64,000 nt of DNA from Affinundibacterium seohonense (GCF_014284305.1 NZ_JACOFW010000009.1:1-64000), one strand, 5' to 3'. Positions 43,774-54,005 are shown, numbered from the stretch's first letter. The notes: generated by a model from the letters alone, not told the origin. Translations and numbers: made by a program.

Positions 43774-43790
43774 ACTGATCCACCAACACC

Positions 43791-44399
43791 ATGCCAAAAA
43801 AATTTCTGCGACGTATCTTACCGAATCAGGACAGTATCCAAAAATTCGAGGTCAGCCGACGCTTCACCAGTCGGCTCGACCTGCCTGAAATTTGGTTAGT
43901 ACAACGTGAAAAAATTGCTGTCGGTCTCGCAATTGGGGTCTTTTGTGGGATGATCCCCGGCCCCTTGCAAATGATTTCAGCAATCGCACTGACCTTGTAT
44001 TTACGGGTCAACTTGCCGATGGCCTTAATCGGTACCTTTCTGACGAATCCCTTGACCATCGTTCCCATCTACATGCTGGCCTATGCAATCGGGCAAAGCG
44101 CGCTGGGCAGCACTGACTGGCGACAATTGCCAGAAATGCCGGTAACGGATTGGGCCTCACCCGCGGCAGCGATGGAAACTTGGATCAGCTGGATTGGCGG
44201 CTTAGGCACGCCATGGTTAGTTGGTATGATCTTGTTAGCAGCGGCACTGTCTGCTTTAGCCTATTGCGCCGTCCAGTTGATCTGGCGCGTCCATCAACAT
44301 CTGACCATGAAGCGTAGGCGCTCGCAACGACAACAACGGAGCACATCGTTGCGACAAAATTTGCGCGATAATTCTGCCGTTCATCGCCATTTCAACTGA
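43791..44399 (+). CDS. DUF2062 membrane protein
   Basis: The 202-residue protein has the DUF2062 motif EKIAVGLAIGVFCGMIPGP followed by LPMALIGTFLTNPLTIVPIY (the conserved TNPLT segment), two to three membrane helices and a strongly basic C-terminus. The family is widespread in proteobacteria and often located near glycosyltransferases, but its role is unknown. The gene is in the middle of the hpf-nhaR operon. Confidence 0.85.
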   Translation: MPKKFLRRILPNQDSIQKFEVSRRFTSRLDLPEIWLVQREKIAVGLAIGVFCGMIPGPLQMISAIALTLYLRVNLPMALIGTFLTNPLTIVPIYMLAYAIGQSALGSTDWRQLPEMPVTDWASPAAAMETWISWIGGLGTPWLVGMILLAAALSALAYCAVQLIWRVHQHLTMKRRRSQRQQRSTSLRQNLRDNSAVHRHFN

Positions 44400-44412
44400 A
44401 GAAAGCAAACCC

Positions 44413-45327
44413 ATGGCAGCACTCAATTTCAAACATTTACGCTACTACTGGATGGTCGCCAAGACAGGCAGTATCGCCAAAGCAGCAGAGCAATTACATC
44501 TAACGGCGCATGCGATCAGTGGCCAGATCAACGAGTTTGAAGAGACCTTGGGAGTGGAATTGTTTCGTAAAGCCGGACGGAATATTGAACTCACCGAGGC
44601 GGGACGGCGGATTTTGAATTATGCCGACACCATCTTCAACACCAGTGATCAATTACTCGATGAATTACGCGATCAGATGGCCACGCGCCGACGCACGCTG
44701 CGCATCGGCATCGCCGACGCCGTCCCCAAAATTATCGCGTATCGACTCATCCAGCCAGCACTGACAATTGAAGAGCCGATCCGGATTAATTGCCGTGAAG
44801 GTCGTTTAGATTTGCTGTTGGGCGAATTGGCTTTGCATAAGCTCGACCTCATTATTGCCGATCGACCGTTAACGCCGGGCTCTAACGTGCGCGCCTACAA
44901 CCATTTACTCGGTGAATGCGGCTTGACTGTATTTGCCACGTCGACTTTAGCGAGACAGTTCAAAGGAAAGTTTCCTCAAAAATTAAACCAAGCGCCATTT
45001 CTGATTCCAGGTGAAGACGTTGCGATTCAGGGAAAATTATTGCGTTGGTTTGATGAGAATCAAATACGCCCGACCATCGTAGGCGAATTTGACGACGGGG
45101 CATTGATGAAAGCGTTTGGTAGTGGGGGCGCGGGGTTCTTTGTCGCACCTAGCGCCATGCAACGCGACATCTGCTTGCAATACAATGTGGTGGCAGTTGG
45201 CGACATTCCCAACGTGGTTGAACAAATTTATGTGATCACCACCGAACGACGTCTATCCGATCCTGCCATCGTCACCATTAATCAAACGGCTAAGAACGAT
45301 ATCTTTGGGCAGCGCGCATATAGCTAA
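44413..45327 (+). CDS. nhaR: NhaR-like LysR-family activator
   Basis: The 304-residue protein starts with a LysR winged HTH (NFKHLRYYWMVAKTGSIAKA, VELFRKAGRNIELTEAGR), followed by a substrate-binding domain. The opening NFKHLRYYWMVAK and the GEDVAIQGKLLRWF region resemble NhaR, the activator of sodium/proton antiporter nhaA and osmC-type genes. No nhaA gene is in the window. The gene ends the four-gene operon, 13 bases after DUF2062. Confidence 0.82.
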   Translation: MAALNFKHLRYYWMVAKTGSIAKAAEQLHLTAHAISGQINEFEETLGVELFRKAGRNIELTEAGRRILNYADTIFNTSDQLLDELRDQMATRRRTLRIGIADAVPKIIAYRLIQPALTIEEPIRINCREGRLDLLLGELALHKLDLIIADRPLTPGSNVRAYNHLLGECGLTVFATSTLARQFKGKFPQKLNQAPFLIPGEDVAIQGKLLRWFDENQIRPTIVGEFDDGALMKAFGSGGAGFFVAPSAMQRDICLQYNVVAVGDIPNVVEQIYVITTERRLSDPAIVTINQTAKNDIFGQRAYS

Positions 45328-45390
45328 GTGGTTCAATATCTAGCTTGGGGAAATCAGCCTTGGCGGCTTAAGACTGATCGATGGGCACCG

Positions 45391-45672
45391 TCAAACCAGT
45401 GCTTTTTTACGACATCCAATGAGTTCACTGCGCCAGGCTTTATAGGCGACAACTACGCTGCCCAAGACCCAAACCGCACTCAATACGACATCGACAACGC
45501 GATCCTTGTTACTGCACTTGCCATCAATTTGGCAATCTGCACTAACACTCAAGACGCCAAGCACTGAAATGCTAGCAAAGATTCCTAAGGAGTAAACCAA
45601 GGCACACAGGAGCCGACGGATCACAGGGCTTGATTGAAACTCTTGTTCAATTTTGACATTCGCGCTTTGCAT
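45391..45672 (-). CDS. Small membrane protein, unknown
   Basis: The 93-residue frame has two good membrane helices (LLCALVYSLGIFASISVLGVL and VVDVVLSAVWVLGSVVVAY) and a cysteine pair between them (ADCQIDGKCS), which could form a periplasmic disulfide loop. The coding pattern looks real, but I see no strong ribosome site and do not recognise the family. It is convergent with nhaR and divergent from creD. An ATG start at 45672 is assumed. Confidence 0.45.
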   Translation of the reverse strand: MQSANVKIEQEFQSSPVIRRLLCALVYSLGIFASISVLGVLSVSADCQIDGKCSNKDRVVDVVLSAVWVLGSVVVAYKAWRSELIGCRKKALV

Positions 45673-45883
45673 GTGAGATCAAATTTAGATGAAAAGATTT
45701 TATTAACTTTAGTGTCGCTTTATTATGATTATGCCGCAAAATCGGCAAAAAATACGTCATTACGCGATACTCTCATATCAATTTGTGAATGACTTCACAC
45801 CCAGCACACAAATCTGAAGACAAACTTCACGGTCAACACATCAGCATTATCTACAGTAGTGACTCCTCAACCTGGAGTCAACT

Positions 45884-47305
45884 ATGCAAAAAACTTTATT
45901 TATCAAAATGCTGATGGTCGGCGTGTTAATGCTAATTATAGGCATTCCTTTGTCGATGATAGAAAATACTATCAGTACACGCTTACAATTTCGAAATGAA
46001 GCCGTGCGCAGTATTGCTGCAGATTCGGTCGGCCAACAGAGCCTGCTCGGTCCCGTGTTAGTCATTCCTTACAGTGAACAGTATGAGGAAGAGGAAGTGA
46101 TTGATGCCGCCAGCAAGCGCAGTGTAATGCGTCAGCGTGTCCTGCAGAAGCGACTGTTTGTATTCCCCAACGAATTGACAATGCAGTCGACGATCGATAC
46201 CGATCAACGTTATCGCGGGATTCATAAAGTCTTGGTATATAGCGGCGCTAATGAACTCAACGGCAGTTTTACGCTACCAGAGCAAAACGCGTTTCGACGG
46301 GAAAAAAGCGATTCGATCATCGTCGTCGCTCCCGCTTATGTGAGTATCGGCTTGGGTGACACGCGTGGTTTGAAGAACGTACCCAGCATCAATTGGGACG
46401 GAAAGGCCGTCGAGTTCCAACAAAACAGCCAACTTCACAGCTTCAAACAAGGCTTACACGCCCCTTTAGGCAAACTCGATTTCACTACAGCCAAGACGAG
46501 CAAATTTCAGCTGAGCCTACATATCGACGGGATTGAACAATTTGCTATGATCCCTATCGCTAAAAACAATCAGGTCACGATCCGTTCGAAGTGGCAGCAT
46601 CCGCAATTTTATGGACGATTTCTGCCTTCAACCAAAGAGCGTAAGATCGATGCCAATGGTTTTAGTGCGACGTGGAAAATCTCGTCCTTATCAAGCAATG
46701 CGCAGCAACAATTCTTAAATAGTGAGAACGGCCAATTCGATGATACGCCGCCAGTCAATGTGCCGCCAGGTATGGTTATCCCTGCCAAAAATGCGGAGCA
46801 AATCGATAGCTTCGGCGTAGCCTTTATTGAACCTATCAATATCTATTCTCAAGCGGATCGTGCCATCAAATATGGTCTGTTATTTATTGCCCTGAGTTTT
46901 GCCGCGTTCTTCCTGTTTGAAATTTTGAAACAATTACCCATACATCCGGTGCAGTATGCTTTGGTCGGCTTGGCGCTGGTGCTGTTCTTCTTGCTACTCG
47001 TCAGTTTGTCCGAGCATATCCAATTCGCCTTGGCGTATTTAATCGCTAGTACGGCGTGCTTGAGTTTGATTAGTTTTTATCTCAGTTATGCCTTGCATAG
47101 CTGGCGCCGCGGTGTCGGTTTTGGTGCCGCGTTGACGCTCTTATACTCGGTTCTATTTGGCCTGTTACAGTCCGAAAATAATGCCCTGATTATGGGAAGT
47201 ATCCTGTTGTTCAGTGTATTGGCCGCCATCATGTTGATCACGCGCAAAGTCGATTGGTATCAGATCGGTAAGAGCAGCGTTTCCAGCCCTGTCAGCAATC
47301 CTTAA
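45884..47305 (+). CDS. creD: Inner-membrane protein CreD
   Basis: The 473-residue protein matches CreD: an N-terminal membrane helix followed by the conserved IENTISTRLQFRNEA stretch and LLGPVLVIPY, a large periplasmic domain, then five or six C-terminal membrane helices (from KYGLLFIALSFAAFFLFEIL). In E. coli CreD is controlled by the CreBC two-component system, and its loss changes envelope permeability and resistance to colicin and beta-lactam. No creBC genes and no clear cre tag are seen here. A terminator lies after the gene. Confidence 0.9.
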   Translation: MQKTLFIKMLMVGVLMLIIGIPLSMIENTISTRLQFRNEAVRSIAADSVGQQSLLGPVLVIPYSEQYEEEEVIDAASKRSVMRQRVLQKRLFVFPNELTMQSTIDTDQRYRGIHKVLVYSGANELNGSFTLPEQNAFRREKSDSIIVVAPAYVSIGLGDTRGLKNVPSINWDGKAVEFQQNSQLHSFKQGLHAPLGKLDFTTAKTSKFQLSLHIDGIEQFAMIPIAKNNQVTIRSKWQHPQFYGRFLPSTKERKIDANGFSATWKISSLSSNAQQQFLNSENGQFDDTPPVNVPPGMVIPAKNAEQIDSFGVAFIEPINIYSQADRAIKYGLLFIALSFAAFFLFEILKQLPIHPVQYALVGLALVLFFLLLVSLSEHIQFALAYLIASTACLSLISFYLSYALHSWRRGVGFGAALTLLYSVLFGLLQSENNALIMGSILLFSVLAAIMLITRKVDWYQIGKSSVSSPVSNP

Positions 47306-47329
47306 TCATCATCTCTCAATATCGGCTTT

Positions 47330-47368
47330 GGGTATGAATTTCCTCATGGGGATTCATACCCTTTTTTT
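47330..47368 (+). terminator. Rho-independent terminator after creD
   Basis: GGGTATGAAT (47330-47339) pairs with ATTCATACCC (47352-47361), followed by seven T residues. This is a classical terminator 25 bases after the creD stop. The rest of the gap to 47595 is A+T-rich and holds nothing else recognised. Confidence 0.88.
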
Positions 47369-47595
47369 GCAAGAGAAATCACTGCATCTCCGTACAAGTA
47401 TCATAAAGACTTCCTATTTCATTAAATAAAGGCATCAAAAAAAAAGCTCTTGCCGACTTCAATTCGAAAAAACCACGATTAAAAAAGTTGCAGATGCACG
47501 GCATTTAAATGTGGACTAAGATACCTGTAGACAACTTTAGGTGTAATTCATTCTACCTCTCAATTCGCTGTGCACTTTCACAAGGCTAGCTTCAC

Positions 47596-50500
47596 ATGCT
47601 GATCGGTAATGTGGTGACGCAATCTCAGCGCCCGTGGCAAATCTTGCTATGCCTGCTGCTGTCAGTTTGGGGAATGCTCACTGCCCATGCTGCCGTTGTA
47701 GGCTCCTTACGATTTGAGCATATTGGTCAAGAACAGGGCTTTGTCCAACAATCGATTTCGTCTATTGCACAAGATCAGCAGGGCTTTATGTGGTTTGGAA
47801 CCCAAGCCGGCTTGGTCAAATTTGATGGCTATCGGACGACTGTTTTTCAAAGTGACCCTCGCAACCCTAAAACCATCAGCGACAACTTTGCCTCCGCTTT
47901 GTATATGCACCGTGATGGCAGTCTGTGGATAGGAACCCAGTCTGGTCTGAGCTTATTTGACCGAAACACCAATACGTTTACAAACTTCATCCGACGCGAC
48001 AAAAATTCTGGGTTATCAGGCAATTACAAAATCTATGCGATCGTCAACGATGGGGCTGACGGCTTATGGTTGGCGACGGACTATGGCCTGATGCACTTCA
48101 ATATGCTGACCAAAACATTTGAGGATTATCGCCACGATAAAGATGTACCAGACAGCTTACGCGACGACTTAATCAACGATCTGGTGCGTGACGATCAAAA
48201 CAATCTTTGGATTGCGACCCCGATTGGACTAGATAAATTCGATCCAAAGACTAAACGCTTCGAACACATCGACATCAATCTCAGTAATCGCTCGAATCTA
48301 CGACAAAACAATGTCATCGCGCTTTCCATTGATAAAGACCACGTTCTGTGGATAGGTAGTGACGCTGGCTTATCCAAATTTGCATTACATCAGAACAAGC
48401 CTATCGTACAGCCCTTTGCGGATCGCGAAAACTTTGATTTATCGCACATACAGGCGCTCTATCACGATCATAACAACACACTTTGGGTGGGTACCGTGAG
48501 CCAAGGATTGTTGCGATACACAAAAGCCTCTGGCGTGTTTGAACAGTTCCGACATCGACCACTCGACCCGAACAGCCTGCTGCACAACCATGTGAGTAAG
48601 ATTTTTCAGGATCAAAGCGGTGCCTTATGGGTTGGCGCGAAATCAGCGGGTCTAAGTCGAGTTGATCTAGCTAGTGGTGGTTTTAGTCGCTTTGTGCAGT
48701 TTCAAGACGATGCTACTGGTATGAGTGACAATCGCATTCGCGCGATTGCACCTGCCGATAAAGATCATCTTTGGCTCGGCACCTATGCCGGTGGCATGTT
48801 AAAGCTCAATTTGCATAATCAACACGTGGAAGTCTGGCAAAAAGATCCTCAAAAAAAACATAGTCTCCAAGATAACCAAATCGCGAGCTTTTTACCGGAG
48901 AAAGACGGGCGTATGTGGATTGGTACGCGCTCAGGATTGACATTATTTGATCCTAAACAAGATCGCTTCACACCTGTCTTCATCAGCCACGATACCAATG
49001 ATAATTACATCGAACGGATGATACTTGATCACACCGGTGCCATGTGGATCTCTAGTCGCGGTGGACTTCATCGACGTCAGCCGGGTGAAAAGCACTTTAC
49101 GACGTTTCGCCATGATGCCGATGATCCTGACAGCATCGCGAATAATTGGGCCTTATCGATCATGGAAGATAAGCGTGGCGTCATTTGGATAGGCACAATG
49201 AATGGTCTAGATTATTTTGACCGCACCACAGAAAAATTCATCCACCTGAAGCATGACGACGCTATCAAAGACAGTATCAGCCATAATCGCGTGCATGCCT
49301 TATTTGAGGACAGTAGCGGCAAACTGTGGGTCGGGACTTCTGGCGGTTTAAACAAGATGGAAAAAACCGCGGATGGTAAATTCCAATTTACTTTTTTTCC
49401 GACCAAAGCGGATGGTTCTGCCGAATCCGTGGGAGGAATTCTGGAAGACAAATCTGGCAATATCTGGTTCAGTAACACCGCCGGTATTTCGCGTATTGAT
49501 CGGCAATCTGGTCGAGTTAAAAATTACACTGCCAAAGACGGCATGATCGAAGGCTCCTTCCTAATAGGCGCAGTTTTGATGTCGGAAGATGGCACCATGA
49601 ATTTTGGTGGATGGACTGGCCTAACCCGTTTTAAGCCAGAAGATATTTCGGATAACACGATCCCGCCAAAAGTAGTCATCACGGATTTTTTAATCTCCAA
49701 TCAATCAATCGGGAGTTTAAAGAACAGTCATAGTCCTCGCTTGCAAGGTGCCATCAGCGATGCCAAAGAAATCAAACTAAGCTATCTCGATTCGATTTTT
49801 TCAATAGAATTTTCTGCTCTGCATTTTGCCAACCCGATGGGCAATGAATATGCTTATCAGCTGGTCGGTTTTGATCCCGGCTGGGTCGACACTGACGCAA
49901 AAAAACGTTTCGCAACCTATACCAATTTAGATCCTGGCCAATATACCTTTCGGGTCAAAGCCAGCAATAAGAATGGTATTTGGAACGAGGAGGGAATCTC
50001 TTTATCCATCAATATTTCACCACCGTTCTGGAAAACCTGGTGGTTTAGATTATTGTTCGTGGTGTTTCTCATCGGCTTAACCTATGCCTTCTTTGTGTTC
50101 CGCGTGCGTCAATTGATGCAACAAAAATTATTGTTGGAAGACCAGGTTGCTCTTCGAACCCAAGAATTACAAAATCAAAAGCTTGCGGTCGAAAAGCAAA
50201 AAGAGACGCTCGAACATGCCCATAGAAATATCTCCTTATTGAGTGAAATCGGCAAAGAGATTACGGCGACCTTAGACACTGACGCGATCATCAAGCTACT
50301 CTATCGAAATGTAAATAACTTGATGGACGCGACCGTATTTGGTATTGGCTTTTATGATCCAGGGCGCAATCAAATTGACTTTCCATTCGTGATCGAGGCT
50401 GGCGAACGCTATGCCCCATACACCCGTGATTGCGCGAATAAAAATCAATTCACAGTTTGGTGCATCGATCACAGAAAAGAACTTTTCATCAATGATTTAT

Positions 50501-51555
50501 ACCAAGAGTATCACCACTATATTCAAGATTTAACGCTCACAGAAAACCCTAAGAGCTGGGGAGCGGTTCTCGACAATGGCGCTGTATCGGTTACACCTTT
50601 ATCGATACTGTACGTGCCCTTCTTCGTGAAAAGCGAAATTCGTGGTGTGATCGGTGTGCAAAGTTTCATCAAGGACGCCTACCAATCAACCGATCTAGAT
50701 ATTTTGCGTACGCTAGCGTCTTACGTCGGTATCGCTCTGGACAATGCTGAAGCGTATCGACAATTGCAAGAAACGCAGGCGCAATTAGTCGAGCGTGAAA
50801 AATTAGCCGCCCTAGGCTCTTTGGTTGCGGGTGTGGCACATGAACTCAATACGCCGTTGGGCAATAGTCTATTGATCGCCAGCGCGATTGAAGATAGCGT
50901 GCACAGCATTTCCGACACAATTGCGCGTGGCTCGATTAAACGATCTGACTTCAAAAACTTTGCTGAACGTTGCATAGAGGCTTGTACTTTGCTGATCCGA
51001 AGTTTACACACTAGCGCGAATCTGGTGAGCAGTTTCAAACAAGTCGCGGTTGACCAAGCCAGTGCGCAGTCACGCCTCTTTGATTTAAAAAAGACCACCA
51101 TTGAAATTGTCGCCACCATGATGAATCAAGTGCGTCAATTAGAGCACGAGCTATCGATTGACATCCCCGAGAATATTGCCATGCATAGTTATCCTGGCTC
51201 CTATGGACAAGTCCTAATTAACCTCTTACAAAACGCTATGTTGCATGGCTTTGAAGGACGCCAACACGGCGTCATGACAATCAGTGCGTGTTTGCTCACG
51301 GCAGAACGTGTACAAATTAAATTTGAAGACAACGGTGTGGGTATCAAAGAGGAATATTTACACCGTATTTTTGAGCCTTTCTTCACCACGAAGCTAGGAC
51401 ACGGTGGCTCAGGCTTGGGGCTCAATGTCACCTACAACATCGTCAATTCTTTATTGGGCGGACAAATTCGCGTCGAGAGTGTGATCGATAAAGGCACGGT
51501 ATTCATCCTAGAATTACCTGTGAATGTGATCGACGGCCAGTCCGAGCAAGACTGA
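47596..51555 (+). CDS. Two-component-propeller sensor histidine kinase with GAF domain
   Basis: The 1319-residue protein has a signal-like N-terminus, about 14 Reg_prop blades forming two beta-propellers (residues 45-700, repeated WIGTQSGLSLFD-type motifs), a Y_Y_Y domain (about 735-810), a membrane helix (about 815-840), a coiled coil, a GAF domain (about 890-1055) and a kinase core. His1082 in GVAHELNTPLG is the phospho-acceptor; the N-box is LINLLQNAMLHG, and FEDNGVGI and GSGLGLN bind ATP. There is no receiver or HTH domain, unlike hybrid relatives in Bacteroidetes, and no regulator gene is adjacent, so the partner must be elsewhere. Confidence 0.9.
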   Translation: MLIGNVVTQSQRPWQILLCLLLSVWGMLTAHAAVVGSLRFEHIGQEQGFVQQSISSIAQDQQGFMWFGTQAGLVKFDGYRTTVFQSDPRNPKTISDNFASALYMHRDGSLWIGTQSGLSLFDRNTNTFTNFIRRDKNSGLSGNYKIYAIVNDGADGLWLATDYGLMHFNMLTKTFEDYRHDKDVPDSLRDDLINDLVRDDQNNLWIATPIGLDKFDPKTKRFEHIDINLSNRSNLRQNNVIALSIDKDHVLWIGSDAGLSKFALHQNKPIVQPFADRENFDLSHIQALYHDHNNTLWVGTVSQGLLRYTKASGVFEQFRHRPLDPNSLLHNHVSKIFQDQSGALWVGAKSAGLSRVDLASGGFSRFVQFQDDATGMSDNRIRAIAPADKDHLWLGTYAGGMLKLNLHNQHVEVWQKDPQKKHSLQDNQIASFLPEKDGRMWIGTRSGLTLFDPKQDRFTPVFISHDTNDNYIERMILDHTGAMWISSRGGLHRRQPGEKHFTTFRHDADDPDSIANNWALSIMEDKRGVIWIGTMNGLDYFDRTTEKFIHLKHDDAIKDSISHNRVHALFEDSSGKLWVGTSGGLNKMEKTADGKFQFTFFPTKADGSAESVGGILEDKSGNIWFSNTAGISRIDRQSGRVKNYTAKDGMIEGSFLIGAVLMSEDGTMNFGGWTGLTRFKPEDISDNTIPPKVVITDFLISNQSIGSLKNSHSPRLQGAISDAKEIKLSYLDSIFSIEFSALHFANPMGNEYAYQLVGFDPGWVDTDAKKRFATYTNLDPGQYTFRVKASNKNGIWNEEGISLSINISPPFWKTWWFRLLFVVFLIGLTYAFFVFRVRQLMQQKLLLEDQVALRTQELQNQKLAVEKQKETLEHAHRNISLLSEIGKEITATLDTDAIIKLLYRNVNNLMDATVFGIGFYDPGRNQIDFPFVIEAGERYAPYTRDCANKNQFTVWCIDHRKELFINDLYQEYHHYIQDLTLTENPKSWGAVLDNGAVSVTPLSILYVPFFVKSEIRGVIGVQSFIKDAYQSTDLDILRTLASYVGIALDNAEAYRQLQETQAQLVEREKLAALGSLVAGVAHELNTPLGNSLLIASAIEDSVHSISDTIARGSIKRSDFKNFAERCIEACTLLIRSLHTSANLVSSFKQVAVDQASAQSRLFDLKKTTIEIVATMMNQVRQLEHELSIDIPENIAMHSYPGSYGQVLINLLQNAMLHGFEGRQHGVMTISACLLTAERVQIKFEDNGVGIKEEYLHRIFEPFFTTKLGHGGSGLGLNVTYNIVNSLLGGQIRVESVIDKGTVFILELPVNVIDGQSEQD

Positions 51556-51743
51556 ATGAGACATCCTAATCTGAATCGTTACGCTTAGTTGACATAGCCC
51601 CCAAGCCTCGCCCAGATAGCAATCTCTGGCAATCATCATTCCCATCGTCATGCGCTCTCTCAATGCTTGTAAGCTTCCCGCTTTTGACGTCGGCATACCC
51701 GATTTTTCATACGGAATCAAAAAATATTTCCCCAGAAAAATAG

Positions 51744-51877
51744 TTGATAAGCATCATCTAAATACAATAAAAAACAACAGTTCAAATACCCTTTATGACA
51801 TTTTTTTAAGAATCTGTTTGTCTATTTAAATTGTTGAATACATACTCCTGCTTGGCGCTGAAATTGATATAAATCAA
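51744..51877. promoter_or_regulatory. FNR/Anr-type sites upstream of the S8 protease
   Basis: TTGATATAAATCAA at 51864-51877 is a perfect FNR consensus site; TTGATAAGCATCAT at 51744-51757 matches nine of ten defined bases. They lie in the 477-base gap 51556-52032, 156 and 276 bases ahead of the protease start. The gap is A+T-rich and contains no convincing gene. A promoter could not be placed with confidence. Confidence 0.5.
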
Positions 51878-52032
51878 ATTCCAGCGACCAAATAAGTGCT
51901 TAAAAATAAACTGTAAGTTTTTTTCTTCAATGAAACTTAATAGCAGTTAAAGCACTTTGACGATAAAAATAGCCTGTATTTCAACAAGTTAGCAATTTAT
52001 AGTTAAAACCAAATCTGGGAGACAAAACTCAA

Positions 52033-53865
52033 ATGAAAAAATTAATCAAATATACGCTGGTGGCATCTGCTGTGATGTCATGCTTTGCAGCCAACGCGGG
52101 CGAAATCAAAGGAATCAACGCACAAAACGTGATCGCTAATCGCTACATCGTTGTATTCAAAGACAATGCGATGATGAGTGCACGCGGTGAACGCCAAACA
52201 TCCGCCAATGTTGCGAGAGCCGTTGGTATGCGTTTTGGCGCTAAAGTTGAACGTTCATTCAACCATGTATTGAATGGCGCAGTCATTACTACCGACGTGG
52301 AAAACGCAAAAAGTCTGGCCGATGATCCGGCCGTTGACTATGTGGAAGCGGACCAAGTGATGAGAATTAGCGGCACCCAAACTGGCGCAACTTGGGGTCT
52401 CGATCGCATTGATCAAACCAATTTGCCATTGAATGGCTCTTTCACTTACCCAAGCAGCAGCGGTGTCCACGCCTATATCTTGGATACAGGTATTCGCGGT
52501 ACCCACAATGACTTCTCTGGTCGCATGGGCAATGGCTATACGGCTGTCAATGACGGTCAAGGTACCAATGACTGCCAAGGTCATGGCACGCACGTTGCTG
52601 GTACGGTCGGTGGCACCACTTGGGGTGTAGCAAAAAACGTGACATTGCATCCAGTACGTGTATTGGGTTGCGACGGTAGCGGTTCAAACTCTGGTGTGAT
52701 TGCGGGGATGGATTGGGTAGCAGCCAATGCAGTAAAACCAGCAGTAGCAAACATGTCTTTGGGCGGTGGTGCATCACAAGCGACTGACGACGCGATTGCT
52801 CGTATGACCAACGCTGGCATCGCCACCGTGGTAGCTGCTGGCAATGACTCTAGCAACGCCTGTAACTACTCACCAGCACGTGCACCGAGTGCCATCACAG
52901 TCGGCTCCACAACTAGCAGTGATGCCATGTCTAGCTTCTCCAACTACGGTTCTTGCGTTGATGTGTATGGTCCAGGTTCTAACATCACTTCAGCATCCTA
53001 CAGTTCCAACACTGGCTCGACTTCGATGTCAGGAACATCGATGGCGTCACCACATTTGGCTGGTGTCGCTGCCTTGTATTTAGCTGCCAATCCAAACGCC
53101 ACACCATCACAAGTCACAGCAGCGATTGTCAATAATTCTACGACAGGCAAAATTTCTGGCATTCCATCTGGCGTGAATAAATTTGTTAACATCCAATTCT
53201 TAAATGGTGATGTTGTGACGCCGCCAACTGGTGGCGTATTGACGAAAGACGTTGCAAAATCCTTCTCTGCAGCGACAGGCCAAAGTGCAGCTTACACGTT
53301 CGTTGTTCCGACTGGCGCAACGAATTTGACATTCAAAATGACAGGTGGCACTGGTGATGGTGACTTGTATACAAAACTGGGCTCAGCACCAACAACCACC
53401 GATTTCTTAGCGAAATCTGACGGCACGACCAATACAGAAACCATCACCATCGCAACACCAACAGCGGGTACTTACCATTTGTTAGCACGTGCTGATGCAG
53501 CGGTGAGTGGTGCATCGATTGTTGCTAGCTATCAAACTGGTACAACGCCACCAAGCGGCACAGCATTAGTCAGTGGCACTGCGCAGGGCGTCAGCTTAGC
53601 GACCAATGCCTCTAAGCTCTACTACATCACGGTTCCAGCGGGTAAGACGAGTTTGACCTTTACACTGACAGGCGGCACTGGTGATGGTGATTTGTATGCG
53701 CGCATGACAACCGCACCAACCACAACTAGTTTCACCAAAAAATCTGATGGCTCGACTAACACCGAAACAATCAGCTTCAGCGCTCCAGCAGCTGGCACTT
53801 ACTACTTGTTAGTCAATGCCTATGCAACTGTCAGTGGTGCAAGTGTGAAAGCCGTAGTGCAATAA
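52033..53865 (+). CDS. Secreted S8 serine protease with two PPC domains
   Basis: The 610-residue precursor has a signal peptide (residues 1-22), an I9 inhibitor pro-domain (about 35-110), a subtilisin-like proteinase K-type catalytic domain (about 118-385) with Asp151 (LDTGI), His184 (GHGTHVAG) and Ser336 (GTSMASPH), and two consecutive PPC domains (about 405-505 and 515-610) sharing TGGTGDGDLY and SDGTNTETI-like motifs. PPC domains are usually removed after secretion. It is probably an extracellular protease for nutrient release. Upstream FNR-type boxes suggest oxygen control; a strong terminator follows. Confidence 0.93.
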   Translation: MKKLIKYTLVASAVMSCFAANAGEIKGINAQNVIANRYIVVFKDNAMMSARGERQTSANVARAVGMRFGAKVERSFNHVLNGAVITTDVENAKSLADDPAVDYVEADQVMRISGTQTGATWGLDRIDQTNLPLNGSFTYPSSSGVHAYILDTGIRGTHNDFSGRMGNGYTAVNDGQGTNDCQGHGTHVAGTVGGTTWGVAKNVTLHPVRVLGCDGSGSNSGVIAGMDWVAANAVKPAVANMSLGGGASQATDDAIARMTNAGIATVVAAGNDSSNACNYSPARAPSAITVGSTTSSDAMSSFSNYGSCVDVYGPGSNITSASYSSNTGSTSMSGTSMASPHLAGVAALYLAANPNATPSQVTAAIVNNSTTGKISGIPSGVNKFVNIQFLNGDVVTPPTGGVLTKDVAKSFSAATGQSAAYTFVVPTGATNLTFKMTGGTGDGDLYTKLGSAPTTTDFLAKSDGTTNTETITIATPTAGTYHLLARADAAVSGASIVASYQTGTTPPSGTALVSGTAQGVSLATNASKLYYITVPAGKTSLTFTLTGGTGDGDLYARMTTAPTTTSFTKKSDGSTNTETISFSAPAAGTYYLLVNAYATVSGASVKAVVQ

Positions 53866-53941
53866 GTTTTTGAAAACCTAGTGAACGTGTTTAACTAGTC
53901 CTTTTCACGTTCACTATTATTCATTATTAAAAACTCGTAGT

Positions 53942-53976
53942 AAAAAAGCCGTCGATTTCACAGTCGACGGCTTTTT
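53942..53976 (+). terminator. Rho-independent terminator after the S8 protease
   Basis: GCCGTCGA (53948-53955) pairs with TCGACGGC (53964-53971) around TTTCACAG, followed by five T residues and preceded by six A residues. It can stop transcription from both sides and serves the protease and the convergent oxygenase gene. Confidence 0.9.
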
Positions 53977-54005
53977 AACTTTAAAGCGAGACAAGAACTT
54001 TAATG

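Noticed and set aside
45781-45883. CreB-type tag (TTCAC-N6-TTCAC) upstream of creD
   Set aside because: Two TTCAC words occur but not with the required spacing.
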